Source: Tolypothrix tenuis PCC 7101
Lineage (GTDB): Bacteria > Cyanobacteriota > Cyanobacteriia > Cyanobacteriales > Nostocaceae
NCBI RefSeq assembly: GCF_002368295.1
Contig: NZ_AP018248.1
Span: 8,139,974 to 8,203,973 of the forward strand
Reading direction: 5' to 3'
DNA: 64,000 bases
Shown: positions 17,886 to 26,239 of the stretch, in pieces
Layout of the letters: every line of letters begins with the position of its first letter
Numbering within the stretch: position 1 is the stretch's first letter
Made by a program: the position numbers and the translations under genes
The notes under the pieces: model-generated
Database searches by the model: none
Seen by the model: only the letters and a program-made list of their open reading frames with translations
What the model was told of the DNA's origin: nothing

Positions 17886-18371
17886 ATGTCTATTGCAGAC
17901 CCGGAATATCTTCTTCACAGAGGATGGATGACCCATGCCTTAAAATTGGCACAAGCTGCCGGTGATGCAGGAGAAGTACCTGTAGGGGCTGTAATCGTCG
18001 ATGCTGGGGGTAATGTGCTGGCGGAGGGTGAAAATAGAAAAGAACGCGACAAAGACCCTACAGCTCACGCAGAAATTATTGCTTTAAGGGCAGCTGCAAA
18101 AATTTTACAAAATTGGCACCTGAATGAATGTACTCTCTATGTCACCTTAGAACCTTGCCCGATGTGTGCCGGTGCCATTATACACTCTCGCCTGAAATTG
18201 TTGGTGTATGGAGTAGACGATACCAAAACTGGTGCCATTCGTACTGTTATCAACATCCCCGATAGTGCTGCTTCAAATCACCGTCTCAAAGTCATTGGAG
18301 GCATTTTAGAGTCTACCTGCCGTCAGCAGTTGCAAGCTTGGTTTGCTACCCGACGACATCGAAGAAACTAG
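17886..18371 (+). CDS. tadA: tRNA adenosine(34) deaminase
   Basis: TadA converts A34 to inosine in the tRNA-Arg(ACG) anticodon, an essential step in decoding. The 161-residue protein has the zinc-binding and catalytic signature: HAE (His61, Glu63) and PCPMCAG (Cys91, Cys94), with the family segment GEVPVGAV near residue 30. Length is normal. The ATG at 17886 is directly preceded by an ATTACCA repeat array and I see no good Shine-Dalgarno. Confidence 0.95.
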   Translation: MSIADPEYLLHRGWMTHALKLAQAAGDAGEVPVGAVIVDAGGNVLAEGENRKERDKDPTAHAEIIALRAAAKILQNWHLNECTLYVTLEPCPMCAGAIIHSRLKLLVYGVDDTKTGAIRTVINIPDSAASNHRLKVIGGILESTCRQQLQAWFATRRHRRN

Positions 18372-18482
18372 CAGACAGAGATGAAACTGTCCAATAGGTA
18401 GGACACAAGTAACAAAAGAAAAATTACGGTGTAATTAATCAAGGTTTCGTCACAATCTATCACAAAATCAGCAGCCACCACG

Positions 18483-19253
18483 ATGATGGAATTTTACTCT
18501 GCTCATCCTACCTGTCAAGAAACAATAGCAACTACCGCCGCAAATCACAAGGTGGCTCACACTACCTCAGGGGTTTCTTCTTGGCTAGCGCCTGTTGCGT
18601 ATCTTTTAGGTCGTCACGTCCTGTTACCAGCGTTCTTTGGTCACATTCAAATTACCGGACAAGAAAATCTCCCCACCACCGGGCCGATAATTCTTGCACC
18701 TACCCATCGTTCCCGTTGGGATGCGTTACTCGTCCCCTATGCTGCGATCGCTTGTCGGTCAAAAAAAGACATACGATTTATGGTGACTAGCAGCGAATGT
18801 ACAGGACTCCAAGGCTGGTTTGTGCGCCACTTGGGTGGTTTCCCTATCGATCCCAAGCGTCCAGCAATTAGCACTCTGCGTCATGGTATTGAGCTACTTG
18901 AGCAGAAAAAAACTTTAGTTATTTTCCCAGAAGGCGGGATTTATCGGGATGGGGAAGTTCACCCCCTCAAACCCGGAATTGCACGGTTAGCTATAAGTGC
19001 GGAAGCCAGTCAGCCAGACTTGGGAATTAAAATTCTACCTATTAGTATTAATTACAGTCAGCCTTATCCCAATTGGGGTACAGATGTGATGATTAACATT
19101 GCCCCAGCTATCAAAGTTGCCGATTATAGTAACGGTTGTGTGAAACAAAATGCTAAACGCTTAACTGCTGATTTAGCTAAAGCTTTGCAACAATTGAGTC
19201 ACCAAGAAACAGAAATTACTCATCCGACATTTGTCGAAATGCCTAATTCTTAA
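18483..19253 (+). CDS. 1-acyl-glycerol-3-phosphate acyltransferase (PlsC-like)
   Basis: A 256-residue acyltransferase of the PlsC family that would acylate lysophosphatidic acid at the membrane. The catalytic HX4D motif reads HRSRWD (His75, Asp80). The second block is GGFPIDPKR (118-126) and FPEGG is at 148-152. THRSRWD replaces the more usual NHxSxxD, as in many cyanobacterial paralogues, so the acceptor may differ. It follows tadA by about 110 bases on the same strand. Two adjacent ATGs start the frame. Confidence 0.85.
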   Translation: MMEFYSAHPTCQETIATTAANHKVAHTTSGVSSWLAPVAYLLGRHVLLPAFFGHIQITGQENLPTTGPIILAPTHRSRWDALLVPYAAIACRSKKDIRFMVTSSECTGLQGWFVRHLGGFPIDPKRPAISTLRHGIELLEQKKTLVIFPEGGIYRDGEVHPLKPGIARLAISAEASQPDLGIKILPISINYSQPYPNWGTDVMINIAPAIKVADYSNGCVKQNAKRLTADLAKALQQLSHQETEITHPTFVEMPNS

Positions 19254-19437
19254 TTTTGGCATTCATTTAATAGCTAATACCCCATACCTCATACACAATT
19301 TCTTATCGTACATTCAAGGGTTTAAGACCCCTTCGTCTACAAGTAGAAGATTTTCAGTGGTGGTTTAAATTCCCGACTGAAAATGTCTTTAATTTTGAAT
19401 TTTGAATTTTGAATTGTTAATTCTAATGCCCCATGCC

Positions 19438-21540
19438 CTAAACACTTAAAATTAATTCCCAACTATTAAGCTGACCGATATCTTGGGGTACATAATCAAT
19501 AATTTGCAATTGCCAGTTACCTTTAGCTGATATGGATAGTAGCTGTTTGAGGGCTGGATGCGATCGCACTGTATAAGTTGCTTGTAAGTTGGTACGACGA
19601 CCTAAAGTGCGGTTTTGTAATAGAACTGGCTGGTTATTGGGAGCAATTACATAGATTTCTACATCCCCTAAGAAATCATGGGTAATATTTACTGATATTT
19701 GAATATCTTGAATCAAACTCGCCTCAGAAATGGCGATCGCACTTTTGATTCCCTGTTTATTGTTATCTGGAATTCCTAATTTACTGTCATTTCTGCCCTT
19801 GACTTGCTTAGTAGCAGTTGATGTACCTGCACGCATTTGCTGTGCAGCTTGTACTGCTTTAGCGGCATTAACTTTACCATAGCCGAACCATTGGGAATGA
19901 CCGTTACTATCATAGGTTCCTTCCTTGAAACCCAATTGCGGATCGGGGTTGGTGTCCACAATTTTATCGGCGGTTTCTTGCAAGATTCGCCTAACTTGTT
20001 TGGCGGTTAAATCGGGATTTGCCGAGAGAATTAGGGCTGCTACACCTGCAACTACAGGAGTTGCGGCAGAAGTACCGCCAAAGTTGCTGGTAAAATCGCC
20101 AGCATCGTAACCTGCTGCGCCTAATTGATCGGTAGTTAGCATTCCTAATCCTGATAGTGTAGTGGCGATCGCAGGTTGTGTTTCCATAAACCCTTGATCC
20201 TGAAACCACATCCCAGGGGGAGCATTGTTACTTGGAGCACATACGGCAATGTTTTCACCCCAATTGCTATAGGCAGATTTCTTAGCCAAACTGTTAGCTG
20301 CTGAGATAGCTAGCACATCTGCGTGTACCGCAAAACCACTGAGCCAATCTGTATCGCCAGAAAGTAAATTTTTTGGCCAATTACGCTCAAACACAGTACC
20401 GCTAATCGGGCGGTTGGCGTTTCCAGCCGCAAACAAAATCACGCAGCCTTTACCATTGCGTCCCTTGGTAGCGGCACGGGTAATAGCTGCACTTTGGCGC
20501 AAAGATAAGGGGAAATAAACAGCCGATGCTCCCCAACTGCAAGAAATCACACTAGCGCCCTTTTCAATTGCCCAATTGAAAATATCTTCAATCGATTCAT
20601 CATCTAAAAAACCAGTGGTGCGAATGGGCATTAAAGCACAACCTGGGGCAACTCCGACAATGCCTTTACCATTTTCTTCAGCTACAGCCAAACCTGCACA
20701 AGCTGTACCGTGGCTAGTTTCCTCTACATCTGGTAAAGGTAAAAAGTCATTTTCCTTCAAGTCTCTAGGGGCAACAATCTTACCATTGCCTTGAAAATCG
20801 GGATGGTTCAAGTCAAAAGAATCATCTACCACCGCTACAACTACAGAACGGACACCGCGAGTAATATCCCAAGCCGATTCTACAGAAATATGAGAACCCG
20901 CGGCTAATTGGTTGCTGCCATTGTGGTTAAGATACCATTGCTTGGGATAAAGCGGATCGCGGGGTTTGTAATGAGTTTCTTGCCGTACCAAAATATTCGG
21001 CTCAGCTGCTAATACTTCTTTGATTCCTTGCAATTGATTAGCAATTTTAATGGGATTTTCTTGGGCTTGTTTGCTGACAAGAAACACAAAAGTGTTAGGT
21101 AAACCCAGGACTGGTTTATCTTGCACTAAATTAAAGGAAGTAGCGAGAGCATTGATTTTAGCTGCATCAACTCCATTGGCAAATTGAATTGTAATTTGGT
21201 CATTGAGATAAACAAAAGTCCCAGGATTATCTTTGAGTTTGTAAATATGACTGGCAAAAGCCACATTTTGGTCAGCACGTGCTTGGGACATTGCCGTATC
21301 TAACTGGTTGGGTACGACTGTAAAAACTTCTAGCCTCGCTTGGGGAATGCTTTGGTGCCAAGTTCCCCAACTAAATTGAGATAATTGTTCGCGAGGAATA
21401 TCGGTAGAAAGACGGACACTGAAACGATCCAAAACCTTTTCTAAAATTAATTCTTCACCACCGCGTTGTAACACTATGCCCAGATTGCTGGCTGGTACAC
21501 CTGTGTTACCAGAATTTGTTAAATTGTTGGGATCATTCAT
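19438..21540 (-). CDS. Subtilisin-like serine protease with C-terminal P-domain (PrcA-like)
   Basis: A 700-residue S8 peptidase. The catalytic triad is Asp239 in VVDDSFD, His277 in SHGTACAG and Ser491 in GGTSAATP. An N-terminal region of about 220 residues resembles a pro-domain, and the last 110 residues form a proprotein-convertase P-domain. Residues in FLPLPDVEETSHGT and the overall plan resemble the calcium-dependent protease PrcA of Anabaena. There is no classical signal peptide, in line with an intracellular protease. The frame opens with GTG at 21582, but the ATG at 21540 fits better. It is divergent from the next gene. Confidence 0.88.
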   Translation of the reverse strand: MNDPNNLTNSGNTGVPASNLGIVLQRGGEELILEKVLDRFSVRLSTDIPREQLSQFSWGTWHQSIPQARLEVFTVVPNQLDTAMSQARADQNVAFASHIYKLKDNPGTFVYLNDQITIQFANGVDAAKINALATSFNLVQDKPVLGLPNTFVFLVSKQAQENPIKIANQLQGIKEVLAAEPNILVRQETHYKPRDPLYPKQWYLNHNGSNQLAAGSHISVESAWDITRGVRSVVVAVVDDSFDLNHPDFQGNGKIVAPRDLKENDFLPLPDVEETSHGTACAGLAVAEENGKGIVGVAPGCALMPIRTTGFLDDESIEDIFNWAIEKGASVISCSWGASAVYFPLSLRQSAAITRAATKGRNGKGCVILFAAGNANRPISGTVFERNWPKNLLSGDTDWLSGFAVHADVLAISAANSLAKKSAYSNWGENIAVCAPSNNAPPGMWFQDQGFMETQPAIATTLSGLGMLTTDQLGAAGYDAGDFTSNFGGTSAATPVVAGVAALILSANPDLTAKQVRRILQETADKIVDTNPDPQLGFKEGTYDSNGHSQWFGYGKVNAAKAVQAAQQMRAGTSTATKQVKGRNDSKLGIPDNNKQGIKSAIAISEASLIQDIQISVNITHDFLGDVEIYVIAPNNQPVLLQNRTLGRRTNLQATYTVRSHPALKQLLSISAKGNWQLQIIDYVPQDIGQLNSWELILSV

Positions 21541-21712
21541 AGGAGCAATTTTAGATACTATGATTATGGGCTGAGGGAACACAATTAAGCTGTTTTTCAG
21601 TCTAAAACAAAGAAACTTAGTATGTTACTTTGCTTGGTCAAAGACGAAAACAGAGTTAAGATACCCGAAGTTTCCGTTACTTTTTATATACTTTGTCGCA
21701 CGATTTGATCCC

Positions 21713-22312
21713 ATGAACCTAGCCGCTGCTGTTCCCTGGATGCGCTTCAGTTCTTTATCACTCATAGCAGCCCTCTGTCTGCTAGCACCAGTGAATGCTC
21801 AGGTAATTAATTTACCCAGCAATAACCAAGCACAACCAATTGATCCTAACAATCCCAATAACCTACGTCCTGTAGCGCAAAATAGCACTCTATTGAGCAT
21901 TGAAAGTGGCGATCGCTTGATGAGCGAAGCACAAGCCGCTGTGGATTCCCAAAAATATGACGTAGCTGCCAAGAAACTCCAAGAAGCGCGTCAGGTTTTT
22001 AACCAGCTATCTAATTTTTACCAAGATCTCAACTCGAGTTTTTCGGGAATTGATATTAGAGTTTCTGATTCTCAGCGGAAAAAAGCCCTAGATAGCGCCC
22101 AGAAGCGAGACGAAGCTACTTATAGACTAGCATTAGTACATCGGGCGCAAAATCAGTCAGAATTGGCTGTACCATTGTTAATCCAAATTATCAAAAGTCA
22201 AAACCCCACCAGAGAATTAGGCAAGAAAGCTTACCAACAGTTATTTGAGTTAGGTTTTGTGGATACTCCCTATCCCCGCCAAGGTGGAAGTTCGTCCTCT
22301 TCTCAAAAATAA
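21713..22312 (+). CDS. Exported protein of unknown function, TPR-like helices
   Basis: A 199-residue protein with a signal peptide (hydrophobic 14-28, cleavage near VNAQ). A short Asn/Pro-rich segment and a helical region with the pattern AQAAVDSQKYDVAAKKLQEA, reminiscent of a tetratricopeptide motif, follow. The C-terminus is Gly/Ser rich. I recognise no named family; a periplasmic scaffold role is a guess. Confidence 0.6.
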   Translation: MNLAAAVPWMRFSSLSLIAALCLLAPVNAQVINLPSNNQAQPIDPNNPNNLRPVAQNSTLLSIESGDRLMSEAQAAVDSQKYDVAAKKLQEARQVFNQLSNFYQDLNSSFSGIDIRVSDSQRKKALDSAQKRDEATYRLALVHRAQNQSELAVPLLIQIIKSQNPTRELGKKAYQQLFELGFVDTPYPRQGGSSSSSQK

Positions 22313-22519
22313 TCAAAATTTAGCAGTTTTCTCTTTTGTAACAACAGTGGCTTCTCAATACCCTACTGGTAGGATAAAATTAACTGCCAGCCGTTAATGT
22401 ATTCTCGAAAACCCTTGCTTAGAGCGAATTCAGCCGTAAACCTGCCAAAACTTGCGACTGGTAAAGGCGATCGCTCTATATTTGTTAATAATAGAAAAGA
22501 AGTTTTTTCAGGAATTGCG

Positions 22520-22777
22520 ATGATTAGTCCGCAGCAGGTTGAGGAAATGATCAAAGCGGAACTGCCAGATGCCCAGATTCAAGTGCAAGATTTGACTGGT
22601 GGTGGTGACCATTATCAGGTAACAGTAGTTTCATCGCAGTTTGCAGGTAAGAGACTGGTACAACAACACCAGTTAGTTTACGGTGCTTTGCGGCAAGCTA
22701 TGTCAACTGAAGCAATTCACGCCCTAGCATTAAAAACTTATACTCCTGAAGCTTGGCAGACAACAGCCGCTTCTTAG
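22520..22777 (+). CDS. BolA family protein
   Basis: An 85-residue BolA-like protein (class II KH-like fold), which partners monothiol glutaredoxins in iron-sulfur trafficking or sensing. The frame extends upstream to 22397, but the ATG at 22520 has AGGA six bases before it and starts exactly at the family N-terminus (MISPQQVEEMI). The conserved His in QQHQLVYGAL is a likely cluster ligand shared with the glutaredoxin. The CGFS glutaredoxin gene follows 59 bases downstream, so this is very probably a two-gene operon. Confidence 0.9.
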   Translation: MISPQQVEEMIKAELPDAQIQVQDLTGGGDHYQVTVVSSQFAGKRLVQQHQLVYGALRQAMSTEAIHALALKTYTPEAWQTTAAS

Positions 22778-22836
22778 CAGTTTAAATACTGACTGTTGAT
22801 TCTCGACTATAAGCAAAAGTAGGAAACATCAAAACC

Positions 22837-23160
22837 ATGTCACCAGAAACTCAAGAGAAAATTGATAACCTGATTAAAGAAAACAAGATTTTTGTTTTCA
22901 TGAAGGGAAACAAGTTAATGCCCCAATGTGGTTTTTCTAACAACGTTGTGCAGATTCTTAACACTTTGGGTGTACCATTCGAGACTTATGACGTGCTTTC
23001 AGATGCCGAAATTCGTCAAGGAATTAAAGAATATTCTAACTGGCCAACAATTCCCCAAGTTTTTATTGATGGTGAATTTATTGGCGGTTCAGATATCTTA
23101 ATTGAACTGTACCAAAAAGGTGAATTACAGCAATTAGTGGAAGTTGCATTAGCTTCCTAG
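22837..23160 (+). CDS. grxD: Monothiol glutaredoxin, CGFS type
   Basis: A 107-residue monothiol glutaredoxin (Grx4/GrxD type) that binds [2Fe-2S] with glutathione and hands clusters on, often together with BolA. The active site is CGFS at 31-34. The WPTIPQVF glutathione-binding segment and GG(S)D near residue 87 are complete. AGGAAA lies upstream of the ATG. It is the second gene of the bolA-grx unit, and a strong intrinsic terminator follows 68 bases after the stop. Confidence 0.95.
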   Translation: MSPETQEKIDNLIKENKIFVFMKGNKLMPQCGFSNNVVQILNTLGVPFETYDVLSDAEIRQGIKEYSNWPTIPQVFIDGEFIGGSDILIELYQKGELQQLVEVALAS

Positions 23161-23228
23161 ATATATTGCCATCATCTCGCTTAGTAAAGCAGAGATTATT
23201 GTGCATTATCTGATTTCATTAATATGAG

Positions 23229-23265
23229 AAAGCTGCAAGGTTATTTAAATCTTGCAGCTTTTTAT
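23229..23265 (+). terminator. Intrinsic terminator of the bolA-grx unit
   Basis: AAAGCTGCAAG pairs perfectly with CTTGCAGCTTT across an 11-base loop, and the right arm continues into a T-run (CTTTTTATTT). It is the clearest rho-independent terminator in the window. Confidence 0.85.
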
Positions 23266-23298
23266 TTACAGCAGTAACGCACAAAAAGCTTTGGGGCT

Positions 23299-23325
23299 GA
23301 TGCGTTACGCTAGCGCTAACGCATC
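23299..23325. repeat. GATGCGTTA-type hairpin repeat
   Basis: GATGCGTTA and TAACGCATC arms around an inner GCTAGC palindrome. It belongs to the same family as the copies at 11879, 49173 and 54176. Confidence 0.8.
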
Positions 23326-23399
23326 CTACTGAACTTCAAAAATCAAATATGAGTCTTATAGTAATTACGAATTACAAATTACGAATTATGAATTCATAA

Positions 23400-24803
23400 T
23401 TATTGATTCAAACCCATAACTGAACGATAATGTGCTGCAAGTTGGGCTACAGTTTGCGACTGGCGCTGAGTATCCCACTGGCTTTGATGGAAGATTTTTT
23501 GTCGTAAATCATCAACGTTAATGGTGGTAACTCTGCCATCAGCAACAATTTGTTTTCCATTTACCCACACACTATTGACTACATTGCTGGGTCTGCCTAA
23601 CACTAATAAACCAATAGGATCTGTGCGAGGTAAAAGTGATAAATGGGTGAGATCGTAAAGTACTAAATCGGCATTTTTACCTACTTCTAAAGAGCCAATT
23701 TTATCGGCAAAATTTATACCTTTTGCTCCGCCTAAAGAAGCCATTTCTACAGCTTGCCGGGGTGTAATCCATTGTTGATAATCTAAGTCTGTAACATTAT
23801 GCAAAATTGAGCCAATTTTAATAGCTTCTAGTAAATCTTGGGAATCATTACTAGAGGCACCATCACACCCAAAAGTAACATTAACTCCCGCTTGCTGATA
23901 TTTCAAAATAGGGGCAATACCACTGCCTAAACGCAAGTTACTGAGGGGATTGTGGACAACTGTAGATTGCGTTTCTGCCAGGATATCAATATCAGCTTCA
24001 CTTAACCAGACACAATGCGCCAAAGAAGTGCGATCGCTTAAATAGCCAATCCGCTTCAAATGTTCCACCGCCGAACAGCCATATTTCTCTTGGGCGAGTT
24101 TTTCCTGCGCCCTAGTTTCCAGCAAGTGCGAGTGACGACTCAGATTATAGCGATCGCTTAATTCAATGCATCCGGTGAATAAAGCATCACTACACAATTG
24201 AATCCCTGTAGGTGCAACTAAAATACTCACGCCCTCATCTGGGCGATGAAACTGCTGTACAACTGCTTCGATAATTTCTAAAGTCGCAGCAGTGGAACGA
24301 AAATAAGGCTCGTGGTTTTGTTGTGTTTCTCCCGATGGTATCCCGGCTGTTAAAGATTCATCTTGAATTAATGGGGCGATAAAAGCGCGAATTCCGACTT
24401 CTCTGTAAGCCCGAATCGCCGCTGCGATCGTTTCAAATTCTTGCCCAGGAATTAACACCAAATGATCTACTACACTCGTACCGCCAGAAAGTAAAGTTTC
24501 TACCGCCGTTCCCAAGGCGCTGAGATAAACCTTTTCTAAATTTAGTTGCGAAAATTCATACAGTGCCGCTAACCATAATTCTAAAGGTAAGGGACGAATT
24601 GCCCCACGTTGCCACATTTCCGAAGAATGGGTATGAGCGTTAATAAACCCAGGCAGCAACATTTGATGTGTGCCATCAATTACCGTACCAATAACATCTA
24701 AATTAGAACCAATAGCAGCTATTTTACCGTCCACAATTTGGACATCAACAGTTGCATAAGCATCATCTGTGACAGTCAAAACATTCTGGATAGTAAACTT
24801 CAT
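23400..24803 (-). CDS. Amidohydrolase (nucleobase/triazine deaminase-like)
   Basis: A 467-residue metal-dependent hydrolase of the amidohydrolase superfamily, in the branch with guanine/8-oxoguanine, methylthioadenosine and chlorotriazine deaminases. Metal ligands are visible: NAHTH (His57, His59), SHLLET, LAHC and GCDGASSND. The N- and C-terminal beta-sandwich halves are present (GKNADLVLYDL near 380). It probably hydrolyses or deaminates an N-heterocycle; the exact substrate is unknown. It is divergent from an isochorismatase-like hydrolase and a cupin gene, which suggests one catabolic function with a shared 83-base promoter region. Confidence 0.85.
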   Translation of the reverse strand: MKFTIQNVLTVTDDAYATVDVQIVDGKIAAIGSNLDVIGTVIDGTHQMLLPGFINAHTHSSEMWQRGAIRPLPLELWLAALYEFSQLNLEKVYLSALGTAVETLLSGGTSVVDHLVLIPGQEFETIAAAIRAYREVGIRAFIAPLIQDESLTAGIPSGETQQNHEPYFRSTAATLEIIEAVVQQFHRPDEGVSILVAPTGIQLCSDALFTGCIELSDRYNLSRHSHLLETRAQEKLAQEKYGCSAVEHLKRIGYLSDRTSLAHCVWLSEADIDILAETQSTVVHNPLSNLRLGSGIAPILKYQQAGVNVTFGCDGASSNDSQDLLEAIKIGSILHNVTDLDYQQWITPRQAVEMASLGGAKGINFADKIGSLEVGKNADLVLYDLTHLSLLPRTDPIGLLVLGRPSNVVNSVWVNGKQIVADGRVTTINVDDLRQKIFHQSQWDTQRQSQTVAQLAAHYRSVMGLNQ

Positions 24804-24886
24804 GATTTTAACCTTAATTAAGTAATCGAACGCCTAAGTGAATTTCAGGGTACAAAATAGAAAATGGTGTTGGGTTTTGCAATTTT

Positions 24887-25675
24887 ATGAATCAGCCTTT
24901 TCACTCCTTGGGAGTTGCACCAAATGCTTGGACAGTCAACCATGCGATCGCAGATATTACACGCCCGCAAAAGACCCCACAACCCGCTATCTTATCAACA
25001 GAAACTAAAACACTGCGCCTGGATTTAGCAAAAGCTACCATCATCGTCATTGATATGCAAAATGACTTTTGCCACCCCGATGGTTGGTTATCGCATATTG
25101 GTGTAGATGTGACTCCAGCCCGTCAGCCAATTGCACCTTTACAAAATTTACTTCCCCAACTACGTGGTGCTGGTGTCCCGGTTATTTGGCTGAATTGGGG
25201 AAATCGCCCCGATTTACTAAATATTAGTGCTGGTTTACATCACGTCTATAACCCCACAGGCGAAGGTGTAGGTTTAGGCCATCCCTTACCTACCAACGGT
25301 GCTAAAGTCCTCATGGCAGGGAGTTGGGCAGCCGCAGTAGTAGAGGAACTGCAACAGTTACCGGAAGATATTCTTGTGGATAAATACCGCATGAGTGGAT
25401 TTTGGGACACACCCTTAGATAGTATCTTGCGGAACCTGGGAAAGACTACATTATTCTTTGCTGGTGTCAATGCCGATCAATGTGTCATGACTACCCTATG
25501 TGATGCGAATTTCCTAGGATATGACTGCATTTTAGTAAAAGATTGTACAGCTACAACATCCCCCGATTATTGTTGGCTAGCAACACTATATAACGTCAAA
25601 CAATGCTTTGGTTTTGTCACAGATTCCCAAGCAATTTTAACAGCCCTGAACCAAAATTTGCAGAGACACGATTAA
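24887..25675 (+). CDS. Isochorismatase-family cysteine hydrolase
   Basis: A 262-residue cysteine hydrolase of the isochorismatase superfamily. The triad is Asp56 (VIDMQNDF), Lys166 (DKYRMSGF) and Cys199 (NADQCV). The family splits C-N bonds of ureido, carbamoyl or amide compounds, and it fits beside an amidohydrolase that would open or deaminate an N-heterocycle. An N-terminal extension of about 45 residues precedes the domain. The last three residues (RHD) and the stop codon are encoded by a copy of the dispersed 20-bp palindrome, so the original C-terminus has probably been replaced. Confidence 0.85.
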   Translation: MNQPFHSLGVAPNAWTVNHAIADITRPQKTPQPAILSTETKTLRLDLAKATIIVIDMQNDFCHPDGWLSHIGVDVTPARQPIAPLQNLLPQLRGAGVPVIWLNWGNRPDLLNISAGLHHVYNPTGEGVGLGHPLPTNGAKVLMAGSWAAAVVEELQQLPEDILVDKYRMSGFWDTPLDSILRNLGKTTLFFAGVNADQCVMTTLCDANFLGYDCILVKDCTATTSPDYCWLATLYNVKQCFGFVTDSQAILTALNQNLQRHD

Positions 25676-25683
25676 TCGCTTCT
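25664..25683. repeat. Palindrome copy overlapping a stop codon
   Basis: AGACACGATTAATCGCTTCT differs from the consensus palindrome at two positions. Its central TAA is the stop codon of the hydrolase gene. A perfect copy follows nine bases on. Confidence 0.85.
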
Positions 25684-25692
25684 AAGATGCAG

Positions 25693-25712
25693 AGACGCGA
25701 TTAATCGCGTCT
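25693..25712. repeat. 20-bp perfect palindrome copy
   Basis: Exact copy of AGACGCGATTAATCGCGTCT between the hydrolase and cupin genes. CCCCAGTCC heptamers follow at 25735-25767. Confidence 0.9.
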
Positions 25713-25783
25713 GTACAAGAGTTAAAATTTATTCCCCAGTCCCCAATCCCTAGTCCCCAGTCCCCAACCAAGGAGATACATAA

Positions 25784-26239
25784 ATGCACGCTACTCGTTG
25801 TGTAATTCCTCTAATTAAATCTCCCAAAGATTACCAAGTTTACCGCATTAGTCCCAATGATACTAATCGGTTAGCAATTATTTTTGATACAGCCAATGCG
25901 AATACTTCCTTAACTTGTTGTGTTGAAATTTTTGATGTCGGTGGACACACACCACCAAATCGTCATCAATGGGCAGTAGAAATGTTTTTTGTTCTCAAAG
26001 GAGAAGGGGTAGCTATTTGCGATGGGAAGAAAGTTGCAATTAAAACTGGTGATAGTTTATTAGTACCGCCAACAGGCACTCATTTAATTAAAAATACAGG
26101 TACTTCTCGCTTGTATACGTTAACAATTATGGTGCCAAATGAAGATTTTTCGGAACTAATTCGTAGCGGCACACGCATGGAATTAGATGCAGAAGATATG
26201 GCAGTTTTGGGAAGAGTGGATGCGTTGATGCCGTGTTAG
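25784..26239 (+). CDS. Cupin-domain protein
   Basis: A 151-residue single-cupin protein. The two cupin motifs are present: a first motif around HTPPNRHQWAVEMFFVLKGEG with the metal ligands, and a second around GDSLLVPPTGTH. AAGGAG precedes the ATG by about 9 bases. It follows the isochorismatase-like hydrolase by about 108 bases of repeats on the same strand. It may be an enzyme or binding protein in the same small-molecule pathway. Confidence 0.82.
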   Translation: MHATRCVIPLIKSPKDYQVYRISPNDTNRLAIIFDTANANTSLTCCVEIFDVGGHTPPNRHQWAVEMFFVLKGEGVAICDGKKVAIKTGDSLLVPPTGTHLIKNTGTSRLYTLTIMVPNEDFSELIRSGTRMELDAEDMAVLGRVDALMPC

